Source: Cyclaneusma minus (taxonomy: Eukaryota > Ascomycota > Leotiomycetes > Marthamycetales > Marthamycetaceae). Taken from it: DNA of 64,000 nucleotides. The DNA lies in the NCBI GenBank assembly GCA_037179335.1, contig JAKZHN010000004.1, forward strand, positions 434,001 through 498,000. The letters run 5' to 3'. Position 1 is the first letter of the stretch. Every line of letters starts with the position of its first letter. The position numbers and the translations under genes are program-made. Under the pieces are notes generated by a model that was given only the letters and a program-made list of their open reading frames with translations, made no database searches and was not told the DNA's origin. Below, in pieces: positions 53,440 through 63,844 of the stretch.

Positions 53440-54396
53440 TCATCTGCGCCTGTCTTCTTTCTCATCCTTTGAATCTCTTCTGCCGTATCCAGGAGATGCA
53501 CTCCTTCGCGGCTTTCGGTCTCTGCTTCGGCTTCGATCTCTGTCGTCCCTCTTTGGGCGATATCGATCTCTGCTCCGGCTGCGATCTCTATCCTCCCTCT
53601 TGGGGCGGTACCGATCTCGACTTCTGCTTCTGCTCCTGTGTTTCCTGTCCCTCCTATCGTCATCCCGTGGTCTGTGTTTCCTGGGGTCGCGTTTGTCGCC
53701 ATGTGCACGAGATCCGTGTCTTCCTGGTGATCTCGATGCATGGCGATGGCGCCTTTCCGGTGATCTCGAGTCCCGACGATGATGTCTTCGTCGTCTTTCC
53801 CTACTCCGACTCCGACTTCTGCGCCTGCCATCTCTGTCGCGCTTTGATTTCGGATCACGGTCATCCATGTCTCTCCTCGACCTCGATTTCTGCCCCAACA
53901 GCCCTCCCACCTGCGCATCCCCATCTCCCACTTCCCTCCTATCCACCTCCCCCTCCCCCGCCTTCCCCACAAAATCCCCAAACTTCCCCATCTCCTCCTC
54001 CACCACACCCTCCTCACCCTCACCCTCCACCTCCTTCACAACCCTACTAACCTCACCCACACTAATCCCATTCGCGCCCGTCCCCTGTCCATCACCTCTC
54101 GGCTGCACAGGCAATCCCAGCGCCCTAGCGAGCGCATCTTCCTCAGCTTCCTTGATTTTTTGTATCTCTTCTTTCCGTTCGCGCGCAGCCCGTTGCTCAT
54201 CTGTTTCGTTCTCGCGATTTGCGCCGTCGGCTTTGGCGTACCAGTTCAGATCGCGGCCTTTTTGCCAGCGGCCGACGGGCGCCATGAGCGAGTGGCCGAG
54301 GTAGTTCTCGCGGTGGCTGGAGGAGGCGACGTCGCTCCATTTGAAATCGACGCCGCCGCGAGAGCCGGATTTGCGGATTGAGGAGAGGAGATCCAT
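53440..54396 (-). CDS. MMtag-domain, arginine/serine-rich protein
   Basis: Single-exon frame of 318 residues. The first 55 residues contain GGVDFKWSDV, then SHRENYLGHSLMAPVGRWQKGRDLNWYAK, the signature of the multiple-myeloma tumour-associated protein 2 (MMtag) domain. A lysine/glutamate helix follows, then an acidic segment, then about 140 residues of RS, RD and DR dipeptides with RYRPKRDDRDRSRSRD repeats. Such tails are usual in nuclear RNA-processing proteins, so a role in splicing or mRNP assembly is inferred; direct functional knowledge of fungal members is limited. Another frame over the last 90 bases, ending in DGMKLEFAA, stays open past the annotated stop, so a small 3' intron could give a different C-terminus. 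Confidence 0.8.
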   Translation of the reverse strand: MDLLSSIRKSGSRGGVDFKWSDVASSSHRENYLGHSLMAPVGRWQKGRDLNWYAKADGANRENETDEQRAARERKEEIQKIKEAEEDALARALGLPVQPRGDGQGTGANGISVGEVSRVVKEVEGEGEEGVVEEEMGKFGDFVGKAGEGEVDRREVGDGDAQVGGLLGQKSRSRRDMDDRDPKSKRDRDGRRRSRSRSRERRRRHHRRDSRSPERRHRHASRSPGRHGSRAHGDKRDPRKHRPRDDDRRDRKHRSRSRSRDRYRPKREDRDRSRSRDRYRPKRDDRDRSRSRDRKPRRSASPGYGRRDSKDEKEDRRR

Positions 54397-54807
54397 TGTG
54401 TGGAGCGGTGTTTCAGAGCCCCATCAGAGGGGGCTGTCGTGCGTTGAAGTGAGAGCGTGGTTGGGAAAGTTGATGGTGAGAAAGTTCTCGAGTTCAAGTT
54501 GCGATTGCGGTTGATGATCTGGAGCTTTGGTCACCTGGTGGCCGCGCTTTGACGTAGTGCCAAGATGCGCTAAGCGGGCGCTAAGGATAGGCGTATCGTT
54601 CGGCCGATCTCCGTCGCATCAACCCCGGATTGATTCTTCGAGCCTCCATCTTTCTTCGCGCTCGCTACCTCGTGCACTTCCAACTACTGAACGTCGAGGG
54701 CCACCCGAAACATCGAGGACGACCAAGACTCGATTGAGCTCCGATACTACTAATTACAGCCTCGATCACGCCATCCACACATCCCCGAAGCTGATCTCAC
54801 GAACGCA
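54397..54807. promoter_or_regulatory. Divergent promoter region, MMtag and MED6 genes
   Basis: 411 bases between two divergent start codons. No TATA box is evident. Both genes concern RNA polymerase II output or RNA processing, but co-regulation is only a possibility. Confidence 0.35.
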
Positions 54808-55903
54808 ATGGCTTCCTTTGCCATTTCACAGGAGCCTCCCTTGGATGAGGTCCAGTTTCGCGCTCCCGAGATCGTCGCCGAATATGGAGGTGTACACTCC
54901 AATACCAGTACGCAATCCAAGCCATGAGCACAAGGAGCGGTTCAAGCATGGCGCAGAATGCTGATACATCACTCTAGTCCTCTGGTACTTCACATTCTCG
55001 CCATTCTTCGACCGAACCTCCAACAATGGAGTCCTCATAAGCCAAGCGCAGTTCAACCCCGACATGCAGCACCTGATCTTCAACCGTGTCGCCCTGGAAG
55101 AACGCTTGCGGTCCATGAACGGCCTTGAATACATGATTGCGCAAGAACCAGCTGATCCGAATCCTGCTTCCGGCACCGGCGTGTACGTGATCAGAAAACA
55201 ACGCCGCATGAAGAGGCCTGGTATGGAGGATGAGGTGCAATTTCTTCAGAGCTACTTTGTTATTGGAGACAACATTTACCAAGCGCCTACGGTCGGAGAT
55301 GTTCTTGGTAGTCGATTGCTCTCAATGGCATCTTCCCTCAACTCCTTCATCTCCAAAGCCTCAACGCTCACCGAGTTCTCCCCCGCCCTTGGCCACCGCT
55401 ACCTCCCTCCTCCCACAAACCGCAGCAAAACCTCTACATCTGCCTCCGGCCAAGTCAGCCAAGCAGCCACCCCTCTACCCGACTCCGTCGCGTCCAAGAA
55501 ATCCTCCCAAACCACCGCCAACGCCAATCAAAACGAGTACCTCTCGTCCCGCCTCCTGGAAGAATCCTTCAATCTCACGCTCCAGTATGGCGAGCACTAC
55601 ATGGACGAGAATCCCATCACAGGCGAGCCCGGAAGTTTCCACTTCAGAAAGAAGAAGCCCGTGCCGATTGACCCTGCCAAGCTGACTGCTGGCAATGCCA
55701 CTTCACCCTTTGCGGATGGAAAGGGCAAGGCGGATCTTGTGGTTGACACGAAGATTGATGTGCCGCCTCCGCCAACTGGAAGGAAGGGAAGTAAGGCGGA
55801 GAAGAGTCCGAAGACACCGCTTAGTGCGAGGGAGGGCGGGATTTCGAAGACGAAGAAGAGGAAGAGTAGTAAGGCTGCGGGGATGGGTGCTAGTTCTGGG
55901 TGA
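54808..55903 (+). CDS. MED6: Mediator complex subunit 6
   Basis: Exons 54808-54907 and 54978-55903 join across a 70-base intron (gtacgc to ctag) to give 341 residues. The MED6 domain is recognisable from VHSNTILWYFTFSPFFDRTSNN (spanning the splice junction), the MQHLIFNR-LEERLRSMNGLEYMI helix and the FVIGDNIYQAPTVGDVLGSRLLSM block. The C-terminal half is fungal-type: proline- and serine-rich, with a DENPITGEPGSF motif and a lysine-rich tail. Med6 belongs to the head of Mediator and is needed for activated RNA polymerase II transcription in the nucleus. The start is the first ATG, and the product length fits filamentous fungi. Confidence 0.92.
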
Positions 55904-57817
55904 AGAGGTGGTCTTTGGAAACAGTTGTATGCCAATGCGTGGTTTTGGGATCGCTTCACCTCGACATTGTCATCACTTCACCTGACGCCCAACTCCCAGA
56001 GCGGCATCCCGTATGTTATGTGACCATGCAACGCTATGCCGGCCATAACATTACAATACCCAGAGCATCAACGAGTGAACTGCAATCACCCGTCACTGAC
56101 TACTACTGGCCCTGTTCCGCTGTCGCTGCTCCGCCAACAATCCAAGGTTTCTCGCACGAAAGCCTATTGGGCCGCGGAACATGCTTCTTCAGAACCCACA
56201 TGGACTGCATCAAGAGCTTCAGCAACTCTTTGTGGCAACCGGCCTCTTATCTGATGGTAGTGATGGGCTGCCATCGGGTACGTTTTGGAGAGTAATTCAG
56301 ACATGGATCTCCGAATGCGACAAGGAGAGCATCATATATACCTATCTACGCATGCATGTGGCCAGACTTGTCGCTGGAGAAACAATGGAATACTTGCAGG
56401 ACGGTGACTATACCCTGAAACCGCAACAATGTGCCAAATTCTCGATTCTCTGCAGGGATGCTCGTGAGGGTTACCCATTTTGGCTTTATCGAAATTTGAG
56501 CACCTGTGTGTGTGGAGGGGGATAGCTACGGTCTACTGGGTATCCATCATACATGGCTGCAAGCTAGCAGGTGCCCAAAGGGGGGTAGTGAGCTGATCCC
56601 AGCCGCTGTATCAGGGGTTGGCGATTAGATAGATTAGTCTATCAAAAAGATCCTTCCTTGAAGCTTTGCGCTCCTCTATATTTTTATGTCATTGGAAAAG
56701 CCTGCTAGTGTTTTCGCTGATACAGCACTGTGCTGGCTGACGAGTATACGAGATTCCAACTTGGGCGCAGTTGGGAGGTAGGAATGACCAAACCAGTCAA
56801 GGTCAGGAGTAAGCTTCTTTGTCTTTTCTACATTTCCTTCATCTCTGTTCTTCTAACAGCCTGGCGCAATGCTTTCACGAGTCCGGGGTTTCGTATAGTG
56901 CGACCAGATGTTCAAGTCAGCGTGTTGGCTTGGCCATTGGATGCCTCGGCAACGACTTGCAATGGGGGCGGGGGGCGGGGAGGCTAGATGCTCGAAAAAC
57001 GGGCTGGAGTGTTCCGTTGCTGTTTGGTATCTGGTCTGGGGTTGTTAAAATGCTAGGTTCTCAAGTGAGGGAATGGCGGTGTTGTTGTTGTTGTTTTGCA
57101 AGTGAGGAAACAATGGCATTGTTTGACCTCTTGCGTCCTGGGCTCAGGAACTGTTCATCGTTCGATTACCTTTGTTCAACCTACGCTCACGGCTTTGAGT
57201 TATCCTGTGGAGGTTCTGTTTTTACTCGCCACACAAGCCACAGTAAAACAATGGCATTGTCTCTCCCAAAGCCCTCGGGTCTAGACGCTTTCGTTTCCCT
57301 ACTAATAGAACAATGTCTATCAACAAAAGTTCATTATCTGAACATGTTGCCCTCGTTCTTGAGACAGCAGTCACAACAATGTTCGAACGGTTTTGAAATA
57401 ATTCCGCGCTGTGGCGGTGGAGAAGCATAAATTCTGCATAATCTCCCCTTCTCCTTTCTCCTTTTGATTCTCCAGGCATCTGCCACATCTCTAGGTATCT
57501 TAACTCTCAAGTTCAAATATCTAGACCGTTGCATCCAACAGACTATTGACTTTGACAATTCAAACTCGCAACATTCCCCAAGCCTTCACAGGTAAGTCCA
57601 TCCCCCTCATAGCCAACATTCCCCGAGCCTTCACAGGTAACTCCATTCCGCCCACCGCTAATATGGAGCACTTCCCAACTCGTTCTCGAGTCTCCGGAGA
57701 ACGGCGACTGACCACGTCGATGTCGAACCCGATTCCACAAGCCCGCCTCGACGGACCGGCAGCTTGAGACAGAGGTTGTCAAGGGCGGGATCAAAGGCGA
57801 AAAATAGGCTTGAAAAG
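55904..57817. other. Long spacer with a short tandem repeat
   Basis: No gene is supported. A 115-codon plus-strand frame at 56181-56525 looks somewhat protein-like but has no splice partner or family that I recognise. 57570-57655 holds two tandem copies of a unit with acattcccc, agccttcacaggtaa and ctccat-like parts. The end is promoter and leader of the first DUF6590-like gene. Confidence 0.45.
57570..57655 (+). repeat. Two-copy tandem repeat of about 45 bp
   Basis: Two consecutive units share acattcccc-agccttcacaggtaa-tccat. Each includes an aggtaa donor-like site. They lie in the leader of the gene that begins at 57818. Confidence 0.65.
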
Positions 57818-59086
57818 ATGATGGGCAAGAAGGGCAAGGGCGGCTCCCGGGGAGGTCATGGCAATGCTGGTCAGCAGGTTTCGCCAAACCCTGATCGACC
57901 GTACACTCCGCCGTCTAGACAGCCCGGCCCTCCGGTCCCGGGTCAGCCAACCCTCGCGGCTCCGGGAGCTGCTCGCCCGACTACAGTACCTGCGACCGCT
58001 GCCCCTGCTGCCTCTGCTACCCCTCCTGCCCCCGCCATCCCCGCTGCTCCAGTCCGGGCTCCCTCGGTCCACACTGTTGCTTCAGTTTTAGCTGGATCGA
58101 CTGCTCCCGCTTCCGTCCGAGCTCCCTCAGTCAGCACTATCACGTCAATTCCACGTGCTGACGATCCCTTTGCTCCCACCGGCATGGTGACCGGGATTGG
58201 GACGGCTAACGAGGACAAGAAGGAGCGGTGGGGGTACCGGATACAGAAACAGGAGTGGTATCCGGGTCGAGTGATCGGCATCGCAGACCACCAAGCTGCG
58301 CCCCAATTCCTGAAAACTAGGGACAATGTCGTCTCCACACCCTGGGGCGACGTTGAATCCAAGTTCCGCAAATTCGTGATTCTAGAACTCAAAAAGCATC
58401 ACGTAATTGCCCTTTCTATTTACACCTTTGGTGGTAGGGGTTTGCAAAAATACCACGATCCTGCCGAATTCTTCCCCATCCGCGACGATGAAGAGCAGAT
58501 TCGCCTCGGACCGGTCCAGGCTCCTCAGCGCGACCCCTCTACTCTATGGGTCATCCCTGACGTCAGATTTGAAGAATCGGATGTTTACATGATGCGTAGT
58601 CATCCGAAAGGCTATCTGCACTTTATGAGCCCCAAGAACATCCCCTACGCAGTCCACTCGGCTTGTTTCGGCAAACTGACTCTGAGCTCCTTCCAGACAC
58701 TTGTCGAGGCCTGGAAAAGCTTCACCGCCTCGTCAACTTACGATACGTCGAAGTTGCAGCCAGAGGTGGTGCAAAAAGAGCAGAGGGACCAGAGGGCAGC
58801 GCTGAAGAAAAAGGCCGCTGACAAGGCGAAAGCCGACAGGGAGAAGAATGACCAGGGGATCAGGGATCGCAACCTCCGGGAGCAGCAACAGGCCACAAAA
58901 GATGCAGCTCTAAAGGATGCCATAAATGCAGTGCCTGACTACGAGCAGGAGCAAAAGGAGAAGGAGGCCGCGGCAAGGGCGGCCAGAAGACTGGAGAAGA
59001 GAGTGCCAGGAGGGCCGAATAGAACAAACAGCGGGACAAGCGGGGGGAGCGGGGGGAGCAGGCAAAGTGGCAAGAAGAAGAAGTAA
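57818..59086 (+). CDS. DUF6590-like family-2 protein, copy 1
   Basis: From the first in-frame ATG the product has 422 residues. The first 130 are basic and proline/alanine-rich, with two APSV-T-type repeats. The conserved core (about 140-320) reads EEWYPGRVIG-like (here KQEWYPGRVIGIADH), TPWGDVESKFRKFVILEL, ALSIYTFGGRGL, EFFPIRDD, LWVIPDVRFE and a helix with FQTLVEAWKSF. This order resembles the fungal DUF6590 domain. The C-terminus is a long lysine/glutamate/glutamine helix (probable coiled coil), a VPDYEQEQKEKE motif and a GGSGGSR tail. The function is unknown and no catalytic residue is obvious. The frame is open upstream without an ATG, so the true 5' end may be further left, in a spliced leader. 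Confidence 0.7.
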   Translation: MMGKKGKGGSRGGHGNAGQQVSPNPDRPYTPPSRQPGPPVPGQPTLAAPGAARPTTVPATAAPAASATPPAPAIPAAPVRAPSVHTVASVLAGSTAPASVRAPSVSTITSIPRADDPFAPTGMVTGIGTANEDKKERWGYRIQKQEWYPGRVIGIADHQAAPQFLKTRDNVVSTPWGDVESKFRKFVILELKKHHVIALSIYTFGGRGLQKYHDPAEFFPIRDDEEQIRLGPVQAPQRDPSTLWVIPDVRFEESDVYMMRSHPKGYLHFMSPKNIPYAVHSACFGKLTLSSFQTLVEAWKSFTASSTYDTSKLQPEVVQKEQRDQRAALKKKAADKAKADREKNDQGIRDRNLREQQQATKDAALKDAINAVPDYEQEQKEKEAAARAARRLEKRVPGGPNRTNSGTSGGSGGSRQSGKKKK

Positions 59087-60106
59087 TGAGCGCGTCTCAT
59101 GCCTTGTTTCTTCCTGCTGCTTTCCTGCTCTTCCTGCTCTTTCCGATGCCCCCCCGCTCGCCTCATTGTTCTACTCGAACCCGTCCTCATAACCTCCTCT
59201 CTTCCCGCTCCTCAATCCTCAATCCTCCACCCTCCCATCTCCCGCTCCGCTCGTTTAATGGTTCTGCTCGACCCCCTCCCCATAACCTCATTTCTCTTCT
59301 ACTCCACAATGCTCCACCCCTACTCCTCCCCCCGCGCTCCGCTCCGTAAGCTGTCAAGACAGTGAGACTGACTTGTCACAGGTACCCTAGGTATCATCTT
59401 TTTGTACTTGTACTTTTTCTTCTGTCAAATCGGTGTGTTGGCGTCAAGGACGTTCGCATTTGTTTAGTACTGGGGAAATGGAGTTTGGTAAGTGCATACA
59501 TGGAGTTCAGTTTTGAACATTTGCTTTTAGTATTTTGGCGAAGAAGTTTTCTGTATATTACTGTACGGGATAGATTATAGACGGGAGTTTCAAGCTTGGA
59601 AGTATCGTTTTGGAAGAAGTTTTCTTCTGGGTATATCAAGATGCTAGTCAAGTCTCAACCAAGAACTAGACAATTGATTGTCTGATATAAAGGGAGGCAA
59701 AACAGTTTCAAAAGCCCTCAATGATGTGCCATTTCTAGTGATTTATGCTAATTCCATTGTGCTTGAGACTCAAAGGAATGATTGGAATTTTCGTTCTTGA
59801 TTCTACTCTAAAACAAAGCACATTACTTGTGGTCGAAAACGGCCAACGGGTGTTCGAACAAAGGCTGATTTTCGTTATGTACACCTGTTCATTGTCTCTC
59901 AGCATCTTTTTTTCTCCATATCAGAAGTCATTCAAAATCGTAAAACATATTCGAATGCAACAGTCCAACCAGAGAGTTCAGCATAGAATTTCGACTTACA
60001 AGTTCTCATAAATCAAGCTTTGACGGTCAGCACGTCCATGAATACTGGTCGCCGACACGATTACTTTCCACAATATTAGAAACCGGTCTTATCATTCACT
60101 CCAATC
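59087..60106. other. Spacer between family-2 copies 1 and 2
   Basis: The first 270 bases are a CT-rich, repetitive stretch with alternating ctcctc/ccgctcc phrases, probably the 3' region of copy 1. The rest is AT-rich promoter DNA of copy 2. No gene is supported. Confidence 0.5.
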
Positions 60107-61093
60107 ATGGGTCGCCCCAACAAGAGCCCTCCACATAATGGTTCTAAGACCCCAAGCACTCCGTCGGGCTCGAATCCCAATAGAGTGACCAAGAACTCGT
60201 CATCTACGTCCCCGAAGAAATCATCGACAGCTTACATTCCGCCTCACAGACGGCTTCCTGGTCCGTCTTCTGGTCCCGCTCACGGTCCGCCTTCTGGTCC
60301 GCCTTCTGATCGAGCTCCCGGTCCAGCTCCCGGTCCAGCTCCCGATCCAGATCCTGGTCAAAATCAAGGCGTGGAACTCCACCGAGTTTTTGAGATAATA
60401 CAAAATGACCCCAATTTCGTGGCTAGGCCAGATAATGAGATGTGGGTAGGACGAGTGATCGGCGCAATCGTGTGTGAGCCGGCAGTGGAAATGTCGCACC
60501 GGACCAAGAAAGGTGAACGAGGGCTGATACGTACCTCATGGGGTACTATGCACGCCCATCTCCGGAAATTCGTTATAATTCAGTGCAACGAAGAGACAGT
60601 AACCGTGCTGCCGGTTCATACCAACGAGAATAACGGGATTCAAAAAAAATTCAACAAAAAAGAATGGATGGCGATACGCGATCACCCCGAATACCTAGAG
60701 AAGAACGCTCGTCGAGGTTATAACACTGACGACGTTCTTAAGGACGTACCCCCAGGTGTCAAGGAGGTTTGGGTGATTCGAGACCTTCAGTATTTTAATA
60801 TACCATATCCACAAGGAAATAACCCATTTTGTGTAATGTCTCTTAGGTCCTATATCAACGTCACACGACCGGCGTCAATCCGGTATGGGACCAAATTCAT
60901 CCCTTACGGCCCACTACGCGAGAAAGAATTGATAAAGCTGTTTACGGAGTACCAAAGTCAAATGGTTCCGAATCCGGGCCCAGAAACACATTACGACATC
61001 GGCGTTCGACAGCAGGAGCCCGCCTATCAAGCACTAATGGCCGAAAAAGAGGCAACAAAAAAAGCTAGACAGGGCCAATGGAGACCAACTTAA
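60107..61093 (+). CDS. DUF6590-like family-2 protein, copy 2 (diverged)
   Basis: Intronless gene of 328 residues. A serine-rich basic start is followed by a run of proline-glycine dipeptide repeats (SGP and APGP units, about residues 60-85). The core then shows NEMWVGRVIGAIV, SWGTMHAHLRKFVIIQC, VLPVHTNENNGI, EWMAIRDHPE, WVIRDLQYF and a helix with KELIKLFTEYQ, aligned position by position with copies 1 and 3 but with many substitutions. The lysine/glutamate coiled-coil tail of its neighbours is nearly gone. It could be a functional divergent paralogue or one losing constraint. No domain beyond the DUF6590-like core is recognised. Confidence 0.7.
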   Translation: MGRPNKSPPHNGSKTPSTPSGSNPNRVTKNSSSTSPKKSSTAYIPPHRRLPGPSSGPAHGPPSGPPSDRAPGPAPGPAPDPDPGQNQGVELHRVFEIIQNDPNFVARPDNEMWVGRVIGAIVCEPAVEMSHRTKKGERGLIRTSWGTMHAHLRKFVIIQCNEETVTVLPVHTNENNGIQKKFNKKEWMAIRDHPEYLEKNARRGYNTDDVLKDVPPGVKEVWVIRDLQYFNIPYPQGNNPFCVMSLRSYINVTRPASIRYGTKFIPYGPLREKELIKLFTEYQSQMVPNPGPETHYDIGVRQQEPAYQALMAEKEATKKARQGQWRPT

Positions 61094-61992
61094 GAAGAAT
61101 GAATCTTTCTTATAACTATCTGCGCTTTTGAGGGCGTTGATTAAATGCTTTATACATGGGAAATAGATAAATTATAAATGGGTGTTATAATCTAATCGTT
61201 TAAATCAGTTATTTTTTGGACGAAAATCCCCCGAAATTTATTATAGAATGAATTCGAATGAGTTGTTTTTAGGAAAGCTTTATTAATATTCTTGAATTCG
61301 ACTCAGAATCTCCGACTTTAACAACTCATACGTGATAGTGTGATCTGATATCTAAAAAAATATATTGCAAGCATCGTCCAGCCATATATTTTGCTCCAAA
61401 ATTTCGTCTCCGGCAATAGAAAGAATGGTTTATAGAATATGAATTGATAATTACAAACATCAAGGGATAGAATTTAGCTTCAAAACTCTTCGGTCTCTCT
61501 ATACTAGTCTGTATTGGGACAGCTGTAGCTTAGCAGTCACATGGTAGCCAGCTCCTCCTGCTATCACGCTCGTGAGTGGAGAGCCTCACTTCTAGAAGAG
61601 AGATCTGCTTCCCTTCTTTTACTCAGCTTCAACCAATAGGACTTTTTGACTATGATACATCGTCCTTTGTTACCTCAGTTAGTTTCCTATGTCCCGTTAA
61701 ACCGACAATCTGAAACAAAGAGTACTTATGGCTGAAATTCTGAAAACAGCCAATTATCTAAAACAAAGGCCAATGTTGCGTATTCATTGTCCTTTCAATG
61801 TCTTTGCTTTCCTAAAGCCACTCAAGGTTACTAGACTCTTATATTCGGATCCAAGTCCTTGGACTAGAAAACACAAGTAATCACTTTTCGACTACAGAAC
61901 CTCGAGAAAGCAACTTGCAATATCAACACCCCGAGTGATATTAATTACAAATAATATCATTACCGTAATATTACGAACCAGTCAGACTCAAT
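61094..61992. promoter_or_regulatory. AT-rich upstream region of family-2 copy 3
   Basis: No gene. The segment 61708-61795 (atctgaaacaaagag, atggctga, gaaaacagccaa, aaaggc) recurs upstream of copy 4 at 63551-63635, so these genes were duplicated with their promoters. The rest is AT-rich without features that I can name. Confidence 0.5.
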
Positions 61993-63242
61993 ATGCCCCC
62001 CAAGAAACCGAGCGCCCCGAAGAAACCGGGCTCTCCTAGTAAAGGGAAGAACCCCGCGGATTCGACATATAAAGTGGGCAAATCGAGTCCTAAAAAGAAG
62101 AACGGTAAAGACATCGCTGGGCCCGACTCGTCGGCATCTGAGGAAGATGTCGAAATGACTGGTGTCCCAGAGGAGAGACCGGAGACATCACATCCTCCAA
62201 GCTCTGAAGACCCCAATCGTACTATAACAACTGCACACTCGGCCAGGGGCAAAAACTTGAAGGCGTTATGGGGTTACCAGGTGCACAGCACCGACGACAA
62301 ACTCGAACCTGAAAAGTGGTTCCCCGGTCAGTTCATCGGCGTCGCGCACCATACCAATTGGCCCCACTGGGAAAAAGACTTTTTTCTTGCTACAAAGACA
62401 ATCTGGGGCGATGTTCACACCAAATTCCGCAAGTTTGTGATCCTCGAGGTGATGCCGGATCACATTATTGCCCTTCCTACCCGAACCCATGGTGGTCAGG
62501 GTTTGCACGCAGGCAAGAATGCAGTGGAATGGCTGCCTATTCGCGACGATCTAGACCAGATTGATGAATTGAGCGGACCGCTCAAAGCTACTCCGCGTAA
62601 CAAAAAAGATCAGACACTATATGTTATTCGCGATCTCAAATTCGAGTATACGGACGACTATATGTCAGTTACGCACCCCGAGGCGTTCTTGAACTTCACG
62701 CGTCCCCAGTACTTTCCCAATCAAATTGAGTGGGCCTCATTCGGCAGACTGACTAAAGACTCCTACCTCCTTCTCGTCAAGACTTGGAAAGCCCTCGTAA
62801 ACAACACGTTTACCTACAACACGGCGAATTTGGAGCCAGAGGTGGTGGACCGGGAGCAGAAGAGGTACAGGAAGCAGCAGGTAAGCTAGCATTAGTTATG
62901 TCATTTTAATATTTCGACCAGGCAGCCGACGAATGCTGTCATTTGAATAGATCATCGACTGACGACTTATTTTTGCAGAGAGATGAGGATGTTGCTAAGA
63001 GGAAAGCCGCGCGGGAAAAGGTAGACCAGGAGAACAGGGACCTCAATAAAAAGCGGGTGGAAGCAGCCAAGGAAAAGCAAAAGCTTGACGACGCCAAGAA
63101 GGCTGTGCCTAACTACGAGCAGGCACAGCAAGACGCATTTTTGGCTGAGAGAGCACGATTAAAAGAGGTCAAAAAGCAACAGCAGCAAAACCAAGGCGGC
63201 AATGGACGGAACAACCGAGGCGGCAATAATTCGAGGAGATAA
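61993..63242 (+). CDS. DUF6590-like family-2 protein, copy 3
   Basis: Exons 61993-62880 and 62979-63242 join across a 98-base intron (gtaagc to gcag) to give 383 residues. The basic, lysine- and proline-rich N-terminus (PPKKPSAPKKPG) and an acidic linker precede the core, which begins EKWFPGQFIGVAHH and continues with TIWGDVHTKFRKFVILEV, ALPTRTHGGQGL, EWLPIRDD and LYVIRDLKFE. After the intron comes a long charged helix (RDEDVAKRKAAREKVDQEN), then VPNYEQAQQDAF and a QQQQNQGGNG-type tail. The motifs VPNYEQ and VPDYEQ are shared with copy 1. Nuclear or RNA-associated localisation could be guessed from the composition, but nothing in the sequence proves it. Confidence 0.75.
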
Positions 63243-63844
63243 TGATGGGCGCGAGGGTTACATCTTGTTCTGACTGCTGTAAACTAATGATTTTAAATAG
63301 AATGTTATATGAAAGCTCCATTCACATACTTGAATTTGTTACAGACTTTCAATAACTAATGAGTAATGAGTAGCTATAAACTCATGTAGACAATATATTT
63401 ACACAATATCCTCCGGCCAGATATTCAACTTTTTAATGGTTTCGCCTCCGAAAATAGAAGAGATACTTTGCGGACTAATACTGATAGACATCAAAGATTG
63501 AACAGTGAACTAGTCACTAAGTTCAAAACCCCTTTGATATCTCTACATTTATCTGAAACAAAGAGTATTCATGGCTGAAAACAGCCAACTATCCATCTAA
63601 CACAAAGGCTGATGTTGAATGTGCATTGTTCTTTGCATTCCTCTCCTTGCCAAACCCATTTAAAGTCTGTTATTTCTCCTGTTCGAGTGGAAGAGGTACG
63701 TTAACTCGAGAATATAATTGCCTTTCGGCTTCAGCTTTTTTGATAAACCAAACTTTCAGTATCAACACTTCAAACACCAACATCAGTCACCAACTACATC
63801 ATTTCCCACAATATCATAAGCAGACAAAAGCCTTCACTTCAATC
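63243..63844. promoter_or_regulatory. Upstream region of family-2 copy 4
   Basis: AT-rich spacer with the duplicated block 63551-63635 described for copy 3. A cluster of caacac/caacat/atcac phrases occurs in the 80 bases before the ATG. No gene is supported. Confidence 0.5.

Noticed and set aside
56181..56525. 115-codon plus-strand frame
   Set aside because: It has a moderately protein-like sequence but no family, no promoter context and no partner exon; too weak to call.
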